Source of the DNA: Nitrospina sp. LS_NOB
GTDB taxonomy: Bacteria; Nitrospinota; Nitrospinia; Nitrospinales; VA-1
NCBI GenBank assembly: GCA_001542995.1
Contig: LFLA01000005.1
Coordinates: 1 to 64,000, forward strand
Length of the DNA stretch: 64,000 nucleotides
Reading direction: 5' to 3'
Made by a program: the position numbers and the translations under genes. How positions within the stretch are numbered: the first letter of the stretch is position 1; the number at the start of each line of letters is the position of its first letter. This document shows, in pieces, positions 55,527 through 64,000 of this stretch. Below the pieces are notes generated by a model. It had not been told where the DNA came from and did not search any database. It worked only from the letters and a program-made list of their open reading frames with translations.

Positions 55527-56476
55527 TTTCCATGGTCGGGAGTTAATAGGGTTTGCATGTGAAGTCGGACCGAGTCGCTCAACGCGTCATAGTCGTAGCC
55601 GCCCTCCAGCATGGAGAGTAACCGTCCCTCGCAAACATCTCCGGCAACTCCCATCAATAACTCGGTCATTTTGCCAAAGCAATCTGTGGTCAGTTGAATC
55701 TGGGCCAGAGGATCATTCTGATGAGCGTCAAAGCCGGCGGAAATAATAATGAGGTCGGGTTTGTAGCGTTGGATTTCCGGGATCAGTTTGTGTTCGACAA
55801 CGGATAGATAGTCGTCATCCTCGGAGTAGGCGTCCATCGGCAGGTTCAATGTGGTCCCCAACCCGTCGCCAGTTCCGGTTTCTTCTTCCGCTCCGGTACC
55901 GGGATAGAAGGGGTATTGATGGGCGCTGCTGTAATAGATGGAAGGATCACTATAAAACGAGTGCTGGGTGCCATTGCCATGATGAACATCCCAATCAAAA
56001 ATAAAAATTTTATTTAACCCTTGTGCCTTTTGCGCGTACCGGGCAGCAATGCCGACATTGTTGAACAGGCAGAATCCCATTGCACGATCCTGTTCGGCAT
56101 GATGGCCTGGCGGTCGTACAGCACAAAAGGCATTATGAATACTGCCATCAATGAGTTGGTCGATGGCATTCAGTCCCGCTCCGGCGCTCAACAACGCGGC
56201 ATCGTAGGAATCGGCGGAGATGACTGTGTCCGCGTCCAAATTGCGTACCCCGTTAGCGCAACTCTGCTCAACGCTCGCCACATAGCCTGCGTCATGCACC
56301 AGAGCAATTTCTTCCGGAGTGGCCTTGCGGGGTTGTATTGCAATGAGGTTATTGTAGAATTCAGAGGACTCCAGCCGATTCTGGATGGCGGTTAACCGGC
56401 CGGGGTTTTCTGGATGCGGTTCAGTTTCATGCCTAAGATAAAATGGATCTGATGCGTAACCGGTTTTATTCATCAT
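55523..56476 (-). CDS. Histone deacetylase family protein
   Basis: RPPGHHAEQDRAMGFCLFNNVGIAARYAQ; FIFDWDVHHGNGTQHSFY; IISAGFDAHQNDPLAQ. Confidence 0.92.
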   Translation of the reverse strand: MMNKTGYASDPFYLRHETEPHPENPGRLTAIQNRLESSEFYNNLIAIQPRKATPEEIALVHDAGYVASVEQSCANGVRNLDADTVISADSYDAALLSAGAGLNAIDQLIDGSIHNAFCAVRPPGHHAEQDRAMGFCLFNNVGIAARYAQKAQGLNKIFIFDWDVHHGNGTQHSFYSDPSIYYSSAHQYPFYPGTGAEEETGTGDGLGTTLNLPMDAYSEDDDYLSVVEHKLIPEIQRYKPDLIIISAGFDAHQNDPLAQIQLTTDCFGKMTELLMGVAGDVCEGRLLSMLEGGYDYDALSDSVRLHMQTLLTPDHGK

Positions 56477-56518
56477 AAGAACTTTTCTGTTTCAAAATCA
56501 CTCGGCGTGGGGCCAGTA

Positions 56519-56640
56519 GCCGTGATGCCCTCTTCCTTAAATTTCGTGCCCCGCAGGGGTAAATAACTCGTTGGGCCGAGTAGTCGATTGAGGGCAAGTT
56601 AAAGATATTGCAATTTGCTGGCGGAGATACTCCGCCCACT
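56519..56640 (+). repeat. Near-complete copy of the dispersed modular repeat
   Basis: cgtgatgccctcttccttaaatttcgtgCCCCgcaGGGGtaaataactcgttgggccgag...ttgcaatttgctGGCGGAGataCTCCGCC. Confidence 0.8.
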
Positions 56641-56756
56641 AGGCGTACCCCTTCGGCGTGCCCTGCAAGGGTGCAACGAGTCCCTGCCTGTTGCCCCTGC
56701 GGTGAGCAGCTTGAGAGTATCAGAATCGCTAGATCGGATCAACTTCCTTAAAGCTT

Positions 56757-57890
56757 ATGAATCCTGTAGAAAAAAAAGAGAAATTAGCAGGGCTTAAGTC
56801 ATTCTCCGAGAGTTTGGGGTTTGACGGATTTGGAGTTGCTAGTCCCGAATTAGGCCTGGCAGGAGAGAGATTTGGAAAATGGCTGGACGCGGGTTACGAC
56901 GGTGAAATGGCCTATATGCGGCGCGGCCAGGAAAAGCGAAAAAATCCTGATCTTGTTTTGGAAGGAGTGCAAAGCATTCTATGCTTTCGCACCAACTACT
57001 ATGCAATGGAAAAGGATATGAGTTATGTCGAGCATCGTGATGTTGCGGATATTTCCATTTATGCTTTGAACAAGGATTACCATGATATCGTCACGCTGCG
57101 TTTGCGTAAGATGGAGGAAAAAATCAGAGAGGAGTTTGAGGGATGCCGGACTCGGATTTATGTGGATACAGGGCCCATTCTCGAAAAGCCTTTAGCCCAA
57201 CAAGCGGGCCTGGGGTGGATTGGCAAGCACACCAATCTTCTCACCGAGGGTATGGGGTCCTGGTATTTCCTTTCTGAAATCCTGACGGATGTTGCCCTTC
57301 CTTCATCTCAGCCAGCTGACGACCATTGCGGGACCTGCAGAAGCTGTATAGATATTTGCCCGACAGATGCCATCATTGCTCCCTACGTTCTGGATTCGAA
57401 ACGATGTATTTCATATCTCACTATTGAGTTGAAAGGGGTCATACCCGTTGAGTACAGGAAGGCAATCGGCAACAGAATTTACGGTTGCGATGATTGCCAG
57501 ATTGTCTGCCCGTGGAATTCCTATGCGGTTAAAACTGACGACCCGGACTTCCAGCAGAAGCAGGACACCCTCAAGCTGATGGACCTGATTCAGATCACCA
57601 GAGAAATGTTCAGCCGAAGATTTAAAGGCAGTCCGATCAAACGAATCAAACGAAGAGGTCTGCTCAGAAATGTGGCCGTTGCTTTGGGCAATTCCGGCAA
57701 CCCGCAAGCTATCCCTATCCTGATCAAGGTGCTGGATGACGAAGAACCGTTGATCCGGGCGCATGTGGTCTGGGCTCTGGGTGAACTTTCAGGGGCCGAG
57801 GCACTCCCTTTTATTCAAGAAAAATTGAATAACGAAAAAGAAGAAATTGTCCTCAAAGAACTGGCGAGAGTGGTGGCCCGATTTGCCTAG
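56757..57890 (+). CDS. queG: Epoxyqueuosine reductase QueG
   Basis: HCGTCRSCIDICPTDAI; YGCDDCQIVCPWN; C-terminal HEAT-like repeats. Confidence 0.92.
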   Translation: MNPVEKKEKLAGLKSFSESLGFDGFGVASPELGLAGERFGKWLDAGYDGEMAYMRRGQEKRKNPDLVLEGVQSILCFRTNYYAMEKDMSYVEHRDVADISIYALNKDYHDIVTLRLRKMEEKIREEFEGCRTRIYVDTGPILEKPLAQQAGLGWIGKHTNLLTEGMGSWYFLSEILTDVALPSSQPADDHCGTCRSCIDICPTDAIIAPYVLDSKRCISYLTIELKGVIPVEYRKAIGNRIYGCDDCQIVCPWNSYAVKTDDPDFQQKQDTLKLMDLIQITREMFSRRFKGSPIKRIKRRGLLRNVAVALGNSGNPQAIPILIKVLDDEEPLIRAHVVWALGELSGAEALPFIQEKLNNEKEEIVLKELARVVARFA

Positions 57891-57951
57891 AGGATGCAGG
57901 CAAATATTGATGGGTATTTTTAAGCAATTTTTAACTTCACATTAGGCAATT

Positions 57952-59136
57952 ATGGAACAAACTCAGCCTCGACCCTTATTAGTTCTTTCGGGACTTTTCC
58001 TGATCGCTCTGGCTGTTCGCGGTATATATTTCATCGAGCTTTCCCAGATTCCTTATTTTGATACCGTCCTAAGTGTTTACGATCATTCTAATTTTGACCT
58101 GGGTGCGTTGAATTTTGCTGCGGGTGACAGATTGGCCATGTCGCCTAATAACAGCTACTCTCCCCTTTACAAATATTTTCTGGGCAGTCTTTATTATCTC
58201 TTTGGCAGAAATTTTTATGTGGTTTACGGCTTGCAATTTACGCTTGGAGCCCTGGGCGCGGTTTTAATTTTCCTGATTGGTAAAAAGCTGTTCGATGTTC
58301 GGGTTGGCTATTTGGCCTTTGTAGGGTTTTCTCTTTACTCCACGGAAATTATTTATGAAGGCATCCTCCTCCGGGCCGCCTTCATCACTTTTCTGGGGAT
58401 TCTTTCGTTCTATATGTTGATTCGCTTGCGCGAATCTCCTACCCCATTGATGCTGGCGAGTTGCGCCTTGGTCTTGTCTTTGTTTTTTCAATCGCGCCCG
58501 AATACCTTTCTATGTTTGCCGTTTGTCATTTTTTATATTCATAAATATGTTTTTGAAATCTGGGAACCCCAAAGACGATTGAAGGGGTGGGGGATGTTTT
58601 TGGTCCCCTTGTTCCTTTCGTTTATTCCTTTGCTGGTTCAGTGCTTTCTGGTTCATGGCAGGTTTGTATCTTTTGACTCTAGCGGTTCCACCGCATTTAT
58701 GGCTGGAAACTATATTGATTATCCCGGTGTGGGGTTTGATCCGAGTCTTTTGACCCTGTTTCAGCAAAAGCACCAGATGGAAAACCTGTCTCCCGTATCG
58801 TTTATTTTTCAGCAGGTCATGAACGATCCTATTGGATTTTTAAAAATGATCTGGCGGAAGTTGTATTTTTATTTCAACGATCTGGAGGGGGCTTCAAACC
58901 TTTCCATTTATCTTTATCTGGAAAACTCCAGGATACTGCCTTTTATGATCAGTCATTTTTTCCTGTTTTCCTCTTTAGGACTGATGGGCGTTGTGCTTGC
59001 AATCCAGAAGCGGCTGCAGTTTTATTCTCAACATATGAGGATGAAGAGCCTGCCGAAGCAGATTTTTGGCCTCTCCGGGGAGCAAAATCGGCACCTCTAT
59101 AAAATCTACCGGAATATGAAAGTGGAATTGGGCTGA
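57952..59136 (+). CDS. Multi-TM glycosyltransferase-like membrane protein (GT39/ArnT-like), possibly C-terminally short
   Basis: YSPLYKYFLGSLYYLFGRNFYVVYGLQFTLGALGAVLIFLIGKKLFDVRVGYLAF. Confidence 0.6.
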   Translation: MEQTQPRPLLVLSGLFLIALAVRGIYFIELSQIPYFDTVLSVYDHSNFDLGALNFAAGDRLAMSPNNSYSPLYKYFLGSLYYLFGRNFYVVYGLQFTLGALGAVLIFLIGKKLFDVRVGYLAFVGFSLYSTEIIYEGILLRAAFITFLGILSFYMLIRLRESPTPLMLASCALVLSLFFQSRPNTFLCLPFVIFYIHKYVFEIWEPQRRLKGWGMFLVPLFLSFIPLLVQCFLVHGRFVSFDSSGSTAFMAGNYIDYPGVGFDPSLLTLFQQKHQMENLSPVSFIFQQVMNDPIGFLKMIWRKLYFYFNDLEGASNLSIYLYLENSRILPFMISHFFLFSSLGLMGVVLAIQKRLQFYSQHMRMKSLPKQIFGLSGEQNRHLYKIYRNMKVELG

Positions 59137-59221
59137 TAAAGCGGATTCCAGCGCAACAATCAAAACAAACCGTTGATCCTGCATGGGTTCCCGTCCTATA
59201 ATCAATAAATTTTAACTGCTA

Positions 59222-59340
59222 GCCACAGGGCTGCTAGCCGCAGGGGCAGATGGCAATAGCTCGTTGAGCCGAGGCAATTCTTTGTCCGCTCATTAACGTT
59301 ATTGCCTATTACCGCCGGGCGTTGCCCGGTCGCCGAGTGG
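59222..59340 (+). repeat. Copy of the dispersed modular repeat upstream of hemE
   Basis: ggcaatagctcgttgagccgaggcaattctttgtccgctcattaacgttattgcc; CCGGGCgttGCCCGG at 59315-59329. Confidence 0.75.
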
Positions 59341-59346
59341 AGGTTT

Positions 59347-60378
59347 ATGGAAAAGTCAAGCGAGTACCGTTTTATAAAGGCCTGCCGGGGTGAACCGGTT
59401 GATAAAACTCCGGTCTGGTTCATGCGCCAGGCGGGTCGGTATATGAAAGTTTACCGGGACCTCAAGGAAAAATACACTTTCCTGGAACTGTGCAAAAACC
59501 CGGAATTGGCGTGTGAGGTCACGTTACAACCTCTGGATGTGCTGGGGGTGGATGCGGCCATAATTTTTGCAGATATTCTTCTTCCTTTGGAACCGATGGG
59601 GACGGGTTTGGAATTTTCGGCGGGAGATGGCCCTGTGATCCCGCGTCCGGTCAAGGACAGAAAGGCCGTTGAAAAACTTATGCCGGTCAATGTGGAAGAG
59701 CAGTTGGGTTTTGTCGCCGACGCGATTCGTCTGGTGAGAAAGGAGATCAACATCCCATTGGTCGGTTTTGCCGGTGCTCCGTTTACCCTATGCAGTTATA
59801 TGGTGGAGGGGGGGAAGTCGCGGGACTTCACAACCACTAAAATGATGATGTATGAGGCCACCGATGTTTGGGAACAGTTGATGGACAAGGTGTGCACCAT
59901 GTTGGTGGATTATTTAAAGATGCAGGTATCTGCAGGAGCCCAGGCTCTCCAGATTTTCGACAGTTGGGTAGGGTGCCTTGGACCCAGCGATTATGAAAAA
60001 TATATTCTTCCTTATTCCCGCCGTGTTTATGAAGGACTCAAAGATACCGGAGTCCCTGTCATTAATTTCAGCACCGGAACTTCTACGATGCTGGATCTGG
60101 TGCAAAAGGCCGGCGGAGATGTGCTCAGTTTTGACTGGCGAATCCAGATGGATTCCGCACGAGCCCTGCTGGGAAAAGACCAGCCGGTTCAGGGTAATCT
60201 CGACCCAGTGACGCTTTTTGCTCCCTTACCGGTGATTCGAGAACGGGTTCATGACATCCTCAAGCGCGCTGGAGGAAGAGGGTATATCTTTAATTTAGGG
60301 CATGGTATTTTGCAACACACCCCAGTAGAGCATGTCAAAGCGGTGGTGGACATGGTCCATGAATACCAGCATGAATGA
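59347..60378 (+). CDS. hemE: Uroporphyrinogen decarboxylase
   Basis: PVWFMRQAGRYMKVYRDLK; LVGFAGAPFTLCSYMVEGG. Confidence 0.96.
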   Translation: MEKSSEYRFIKACRGEPVDKTPVWFMRQAGRYMKVYRDLKEKYTFLELCKNPELACEVTLQPLDVLGVDAAIIFADILLPLEPMGTGLEFSAGDGPVIPRPVKDRKAVEKLMPVNVEEQLGFVADAIRLVRKEINIPLVGFAGAPFTLCSYMVEGGKSRDFTTTKMMMYEATDVWEQLMDKVCTMLVDYLKMQVSAGAQALQIFDSWVGCLGPSDYEKYILPYSRRVYEGLKDTGVPVINFSTGTSTMLDLVQKAGGDVLSFDWRIQMDSARALLGKDQPVQGNLDPVTLFAPLPVIRERVHDILKRAGGRGYIFNLGHGILQHTPVEHVKAVVDMVHEYQHE

Positions 60379-61306
60379 TCCCACCGAGCCGCTAACCGGT
60401 GTTTTCCTTATGGCGCATGGGGCTCCCGAGTCCGTTGATGATATCCCGGAATATTTGAGGAACATCCGCAGCGGAACAGAGCCCACTCCAGAAACTATTG
60501 CTATAATCCGTGACCGCTATAAGCAGATCGGCGGAAAGTCTCCCCTGCGGGAGATCACCCAGGAACTATGCGCCCGGCTGGAGTCTTTTCTCAACCAGCA
60601 GGGATCGCAGTTCAAAGTCTATTGCGGAATGCGCAATTGGAGTCCTTATATCGGTGACGAGGTAAAAAGGATGAAGGAAGACGGGGTGAAAAAAGTGGTG
60701 GCGCTTTGCCTGGCCCCGCAATTCAGCACTTGGAGTACGCGTTTGTACTTCAATGTTTTTAAGGAAGCGTTGAAAAACTGCGATGCGGAGAATTTGGATG
60801 TGCGCTACATTGGTAGTTGGGCGGACCATCCACTTCTCATTGATGCGTTTGAAGAAAAATACCGCACGGCCCTTGAAAAACTGGGACCAAATGCAGAAGA
60901 ATCGATTCACACGATTTTCACAGCGCACAGTATCCCCTCCGAATCTTTAGAGTTTGGCGACCCTTACCCTGAAGAGTTTGACAAAACTGTTGCAAAACTT
61001 GTGGAGCGGGTCCAACCGCGACACTGGTATAAAGCTTACCAGAGTCAGGGGATGATACCGATTCCCTGGTTGGGACCCACGGTGGAATCGGTTTTGGATA
61101 AGATCGCAAAGCAGGGTTCGAAAACAGTTTTAATGGTTCCGGTCGGCTTTGTTTGCGATCATGTAGAAATTTTGTTCGATATTGATATAGAATTTAATAA
61201 ATATGCCCGTGAACGCCAGTTGAGTTTGCACCGCATCGAATCATTAAACCTTTCCCCGACATTTGTTGAGGCGCTGGCTTCCGTGACCTGGGAAAATTTA
61301 GTTTAA
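60371..61306 (+). CDS. hemH: Ferrochelatase
   Basis: GVFLMAHGAPESVDDIPEYLRNI; FTAHSIPS; VPVGFVCDHVEILFDIDIE; overlaps hemE by 8 nt. Confidence 0.93.
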   Translation: MNDPTEPLTGVFLMAHGAPESVDDIPEYLRNIRSGTEPTPETIAIIRDRYKQIGGKSPLREITQELCARLESFLNQQGSQFKVYCGMRNWSPYIGDEVKRMKEDGVKKVVALCLAPQFSTWSTRLYFNVFKEALKNCDAENLDVRYIGSWADHPLLIDAFEEKYRTALEKLGPNAEESIHTIFTAHSIPSESLEFGDPYPEEFDKTVAKLVERVQPRHWYKAYQSQGMIPIPWLGPTVESVLDKIAKQGSKTVLMVPVGFVCDHVEILFDIDIEFNKYARERQLSLHRIESLNLSPTFVEALASVTWENLV

Positions 61307-61312
61307 TCCCAC

Positions 61313-61445
61313 TAGCCATGGAGGCAGATAGCAATGGCTCATAGGGCCGAGAGAATGTTTGCCGCATGTTATATCACTTCATCGGCCTTCATGCCCCGAA
61401 GGATGAAATAAAGACTTTGCAATTTGCCATCGGAGGCACTCCGTG
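61313..61445 (+). repeat. Copy of the dispersed modular repeat upstream of the helicase gene
   Basis: agatagcaatggctcatagggccgag...cttcatgccccgaagg...tttgcaatttgccatCGGAGgcaCTCCGtgg. Confidence 0.75.
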
Positions 61446-63599
61446 GATCTTGAAAATTTGAATCCCCAGCAGTTACAGGCCGTGCGCCATAGTGAAGGTC
61501 CGCTGATGGTGGTGGCGGGAGCAGGCTCCGGGAAAACGCGTGTCATCACCTGCCGCATTGCCAATTTAATTAAGGAGAAGGGAGTTCCTCCGGAAAGTAT
61601 TCTTGCGATCACCTTTACCAACAAGGCCGCCGGGGAAATGAAGGAACGTGTCCGGAAAATGCTGGACCTTCGTGGAGCTTCCCCTTGGATCAGCACCTTT
61701 CATTCTTTTTGTCTGAGAATCCTTAGAATACATATTTCGGAACTGGGTTTTTCCAATGATTTTGCTGTCTACGACGCGCAGGACCAGTTGACCCTGGTCA
61801 AACAGTGTATGAAGGTGGCGGAAATCAGTACTGACGCATTCCCTCCCAAAACTCTTCTCGGTCACATCAGCGGATTCAAAAATGATTTTCTCATGCCCGA
61901 AGATTTGCAACCGGATGCGATGCCTTATGGGCACCAACTCAAGGCGGCGGGTCTTTATCCTGTTTACCAGTCTGCCCTGAAAAAAAATAATGCTTTAGAT
62001 TTTGACGATTTGCTGGTTTTTACAAGCAGGTTGTTTCAGGAGTTTCCTTCTTTAAGGGCTCGTTACAACGACAGGTTTCAGTATATTCTGGTTGATGAGT
62101 TCCAGGATACCAATGCGGTTCAGTACAGGCTGGTACGTCTGCTGTCGCAATCGCACAACAACATATGCGTTGTCGGGGATGATGACCAGAGTATTTATCG
62201 CTGGAGGGGGGCAAACATAGAAAATATTTTGAAGTTTGAAAATGATTTCCCCGGAACGACGGTGGTCAAGCTTGAGGAAAATTACCGGTCCACACAAAAT
62301 ATTTTAAATGCGGCGGGAAGTGTGGTGAGAGAGAACAGAAACCGGAAGGAAAAAACATTATGGACGCAAAATGAAGTGGGTTCTCCGGTGTTGTGCTACA
62401 GGGCTGAAGATGAAACGGATGAGTCGGAATTTGTTTGCGAAAAAATCCAGGCTTTGAACCGCGACGAAGGTTTTAGCTTTAATGATATGGCCGTTCTCTA
62501 TCGTACCAATGCCCAGTCGCGGGTTTTGGAAGACGTGTTGATGAGAATCGGGCTACCTTATCAGGTGATAGGGGGACAGCGTTTTTATGAAAGAAAAGAG
62601 ATCAAGGATGTGCTGGCATACATGCGGGTTGTTCTAAACCCGAGCGATTCGGTTTCTTTAAAACGAATCATCAACGTTCCTGTCCGGGGAATTGGCAAGA
62701 CCTCGCTGGAAAAGGTTGAGCAGTATTGTCGGGAAATGGGTTTGTCGCTCCAGGAGGGTTTGCGCCGGAACGAGCAGGGAAAATTGACAGCTCCTGCGGC
62801 AGGCAGGAAGATCGCCCAGTTTTTGCAAATCATCGACCATCTGGATTCCATGAAGGATGATCCGCTGGCACTTCTGAAAGAGGTGGTAGACCGAACGGGT
62901 TATGGGGAAATGTTGAGAAAAGAGGATACCCGCGAGAGTAAAGGGCGCATGGAAAATCTGGAGGAATTATTTTCCGCAGTGGAGCAGTCCGTTGAGAATG
63001 GGGAAGGTTCCCTGCAGGAATTTCTGGATTCGGCCTCGCTAGTGGCGGATTTGGATAACCTTGATGACGAGCGTGGGGTTCTCCCACTGATGACTCTGCA
63101 TACCTGCAAGGGTTTGGAATTTTCTTCGGTATTTGTGGTAGGCATGGAAAATGGACTCCTCCCCCATGCCAGTTCCATGTCGGACTCTGAGGAATATGAA
63201 GAGGAGAGAAGGCTGTGCTATGTAGGTTTTACTCGAGCTCGAAAAAAACTGTTCGTCACCCATGCCAGGCGGAGAAGAATCTATGGCACTACTTTTAATT
63301 ATCTTCCATCAGATTTTCTGCTTTCTATTCCTGATGAAGTTATGATCCGCGAATCAAGCAGGTTCAGCAATGAAACCGCACCTCAATTTAGCAGCACACT
63401 TGGCGGAGCTCTTCCCTATCAGGAAAAAAGTGGGGGTGCCTATTCGATCGGGACAAAGGTTTTGCACGCGAAGTTTGGGTCGGGAATTGTGATCAACCTT
63501 TCAGGTAGCGAAGAAAATTTAAATCTGGAAGTGTTTTTTAAAGCCCCTCACGGGAAAAAGAAACTCTCAGCCAGCCACGCCAAACTGATTGTTCTTTAG
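61443..63599 (+). CDS. pcrA: ATP-dependent DNA helicase UvrD/PcrA
   Basis: LNPQQLQAVRHSEGPLMVVAGAGSGKTRVIT; LVDEFQDTN; GDDDQSIYRWRGA; GTG start. Confidence 0.94.
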   Translation: MDLENLNPQQLQAVRHSEGPLMVVAGAGSGKTRVITCRIANLIKEKGVPPESILAITFTNKAAGEMKERVRKMLDLRGASPWISTFHSFCLRILRIHISELGFSNDFAVYDAQDQLTLVKQCMKVAEISTDAFPPKTLLGHISGFKNDFLMPEDLQPDAMPYGHQLKAAGLYPVYQSALKKNNALDFDDLLVFTSRLFQEFPSLRARYNDRFQYILVDEFQDTNAVQYRLVRLLSQSHNNICVVGDDDQSIYRWRGANIENILKFENDFPGTTVVKLEENYRSTQNILNAAGSVVRENRNRKEKTLWTQNEVGSPVLCYRAEDETDESEFVCEKIQALNRDEGFSFNDMAVLYRTNAQSRVLEDVLMRIGLPYQVIGGQRFYERKEIKDVLAYMRVVLNPSDSVSLKRIINVPVRGIGKTSLEKVEQYCREMGLSLQEGLRRNEQGKLTAPAAGRKIAQFLQIIDHLDSMKDDPLALLKEVVDRTGYGEMLRKEDTRESKGRMENLEELFSAVEQSVENGEGSLQEFLDSASLVADLDNLDDERGVLPLMTLHTCKGLEFSSVFVVGMENGLLPHASSMSDSEEYEEERRLCYVGFTRARKKLFVTHARRRRIYGTTFNYLPSDFLLSIPDEVMIRESSRFSNETAPQFSSTLGGALPYQEKSGGAYSIGTKVLHAKFGSGIVINLSGSEENLNLEVFFKAPHGKKKLSASHAKLIVL

Positions 63600-63637
63600 A
63601 AAACAGGTTTATAAACCCGGGGCGATGCGAATGTATG

Positions 63638-64000
63638 TCAATCGGGCTTTATAGATCGTTTCAAAATGGATTCTAGTTTAGCTTTTGCCCTCGGAGAAAG
63701 CCGTAAGTTTAATACGATGCCGTTGGGGTTGTAATCCTCCTTCAATACCAAGGCATGTTTTCGTATTTCCTGAATGAGCATGGCCTGGGAGTGCTCGAGC
63801 TCGAGGCGATACGGCGCCAGATTTTTCTCATAGTGGCAGATCATTTGTTGGCGGAGCGAATCAATCCCTCGTCCCGTTTTGCAGGAAATGCCGATTGAAG
63901 AAGGATAAGTATTAAGGGCGCGATCCAGAATTTCGGTGTCCGACAACGCATCAATTTTATTGAAGACGGTGAGAATATCGATATTGTCCGCTCCCATTTG
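63638..64000 (-). CDS. hflX: GTPase HflX-like, C-terminal part (runs off the window)
   Basis: NKID G4 motif; SCKTGRGIDSLRQQM; open to the window edge. Confidence 0.75.
   Translation of the reverse strand, partial: QMGADNIDILTVFNKIDALSDTEILDRALNTYPSSIGISCKTGRGIDSLRQQMICHYEKNLAPYRLELEHSQAMLIQEIRKHALVLKEDYNPNGIVLNLRLSPRAKAKLESILKRSIKPD

Noticed and set aside
57952-59136. Truncation of the GT39-like protein by the downstream repeat
   Set aside because: Protein is shorter than many GT39 members, but the stop at 59136 lies well before the repeat (about 59222), so there is no direct evidence.

Overview
The window is mostly a conserved bacterial housekeeping region from a Gram-negative organism. 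The lineage is unassigned; a Nitrospinota- or deltaproteobacteria-like origin is only inference. Order: holA-lptE-leuS (minus strand); Na+/solute symporter; two tandem Kdo-transferase genes; lpxK; a tRNA cluster (Thr, Tyr, Gly, Thr) with rpmG, then tRNA-Trp and secE-nusG; rplKAJL-rpoBC; rpsL-rpsG-fusA-tuf; the S10/spc/alpha ribosomal superoperon (no rpmD seen); a YkgJ-like protein and a radical SAM protein; rho-rpmE-prfA-prmC-murA-waaF; a glycosyltransferase region; HDAC-like; queG; hemE-hemH; a UvrD/PcrA helicase; and the C-terminal part of an HflX-like GTPase. The main discovery candidate is at 53881-54726: an 830-bp transposase-less element with 25-bp terminal inverted repeats (one mismatch) and a perfect 8-bp target duplication. 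It lies inside the 3' end of a small DUF5989-like membrane-protein gene and carries one passenger gene that is out of frame across a G8 tract. The second theme is a dispersed family of intergenic modular repeats built around short triloop hairpins. Copies show compensatory stem changes, flank the leuS block as inverted repeats, and supply the stop codons or start regions of several genes. All calls come from reading the sequence and the supplied ORF track; no database search was run.
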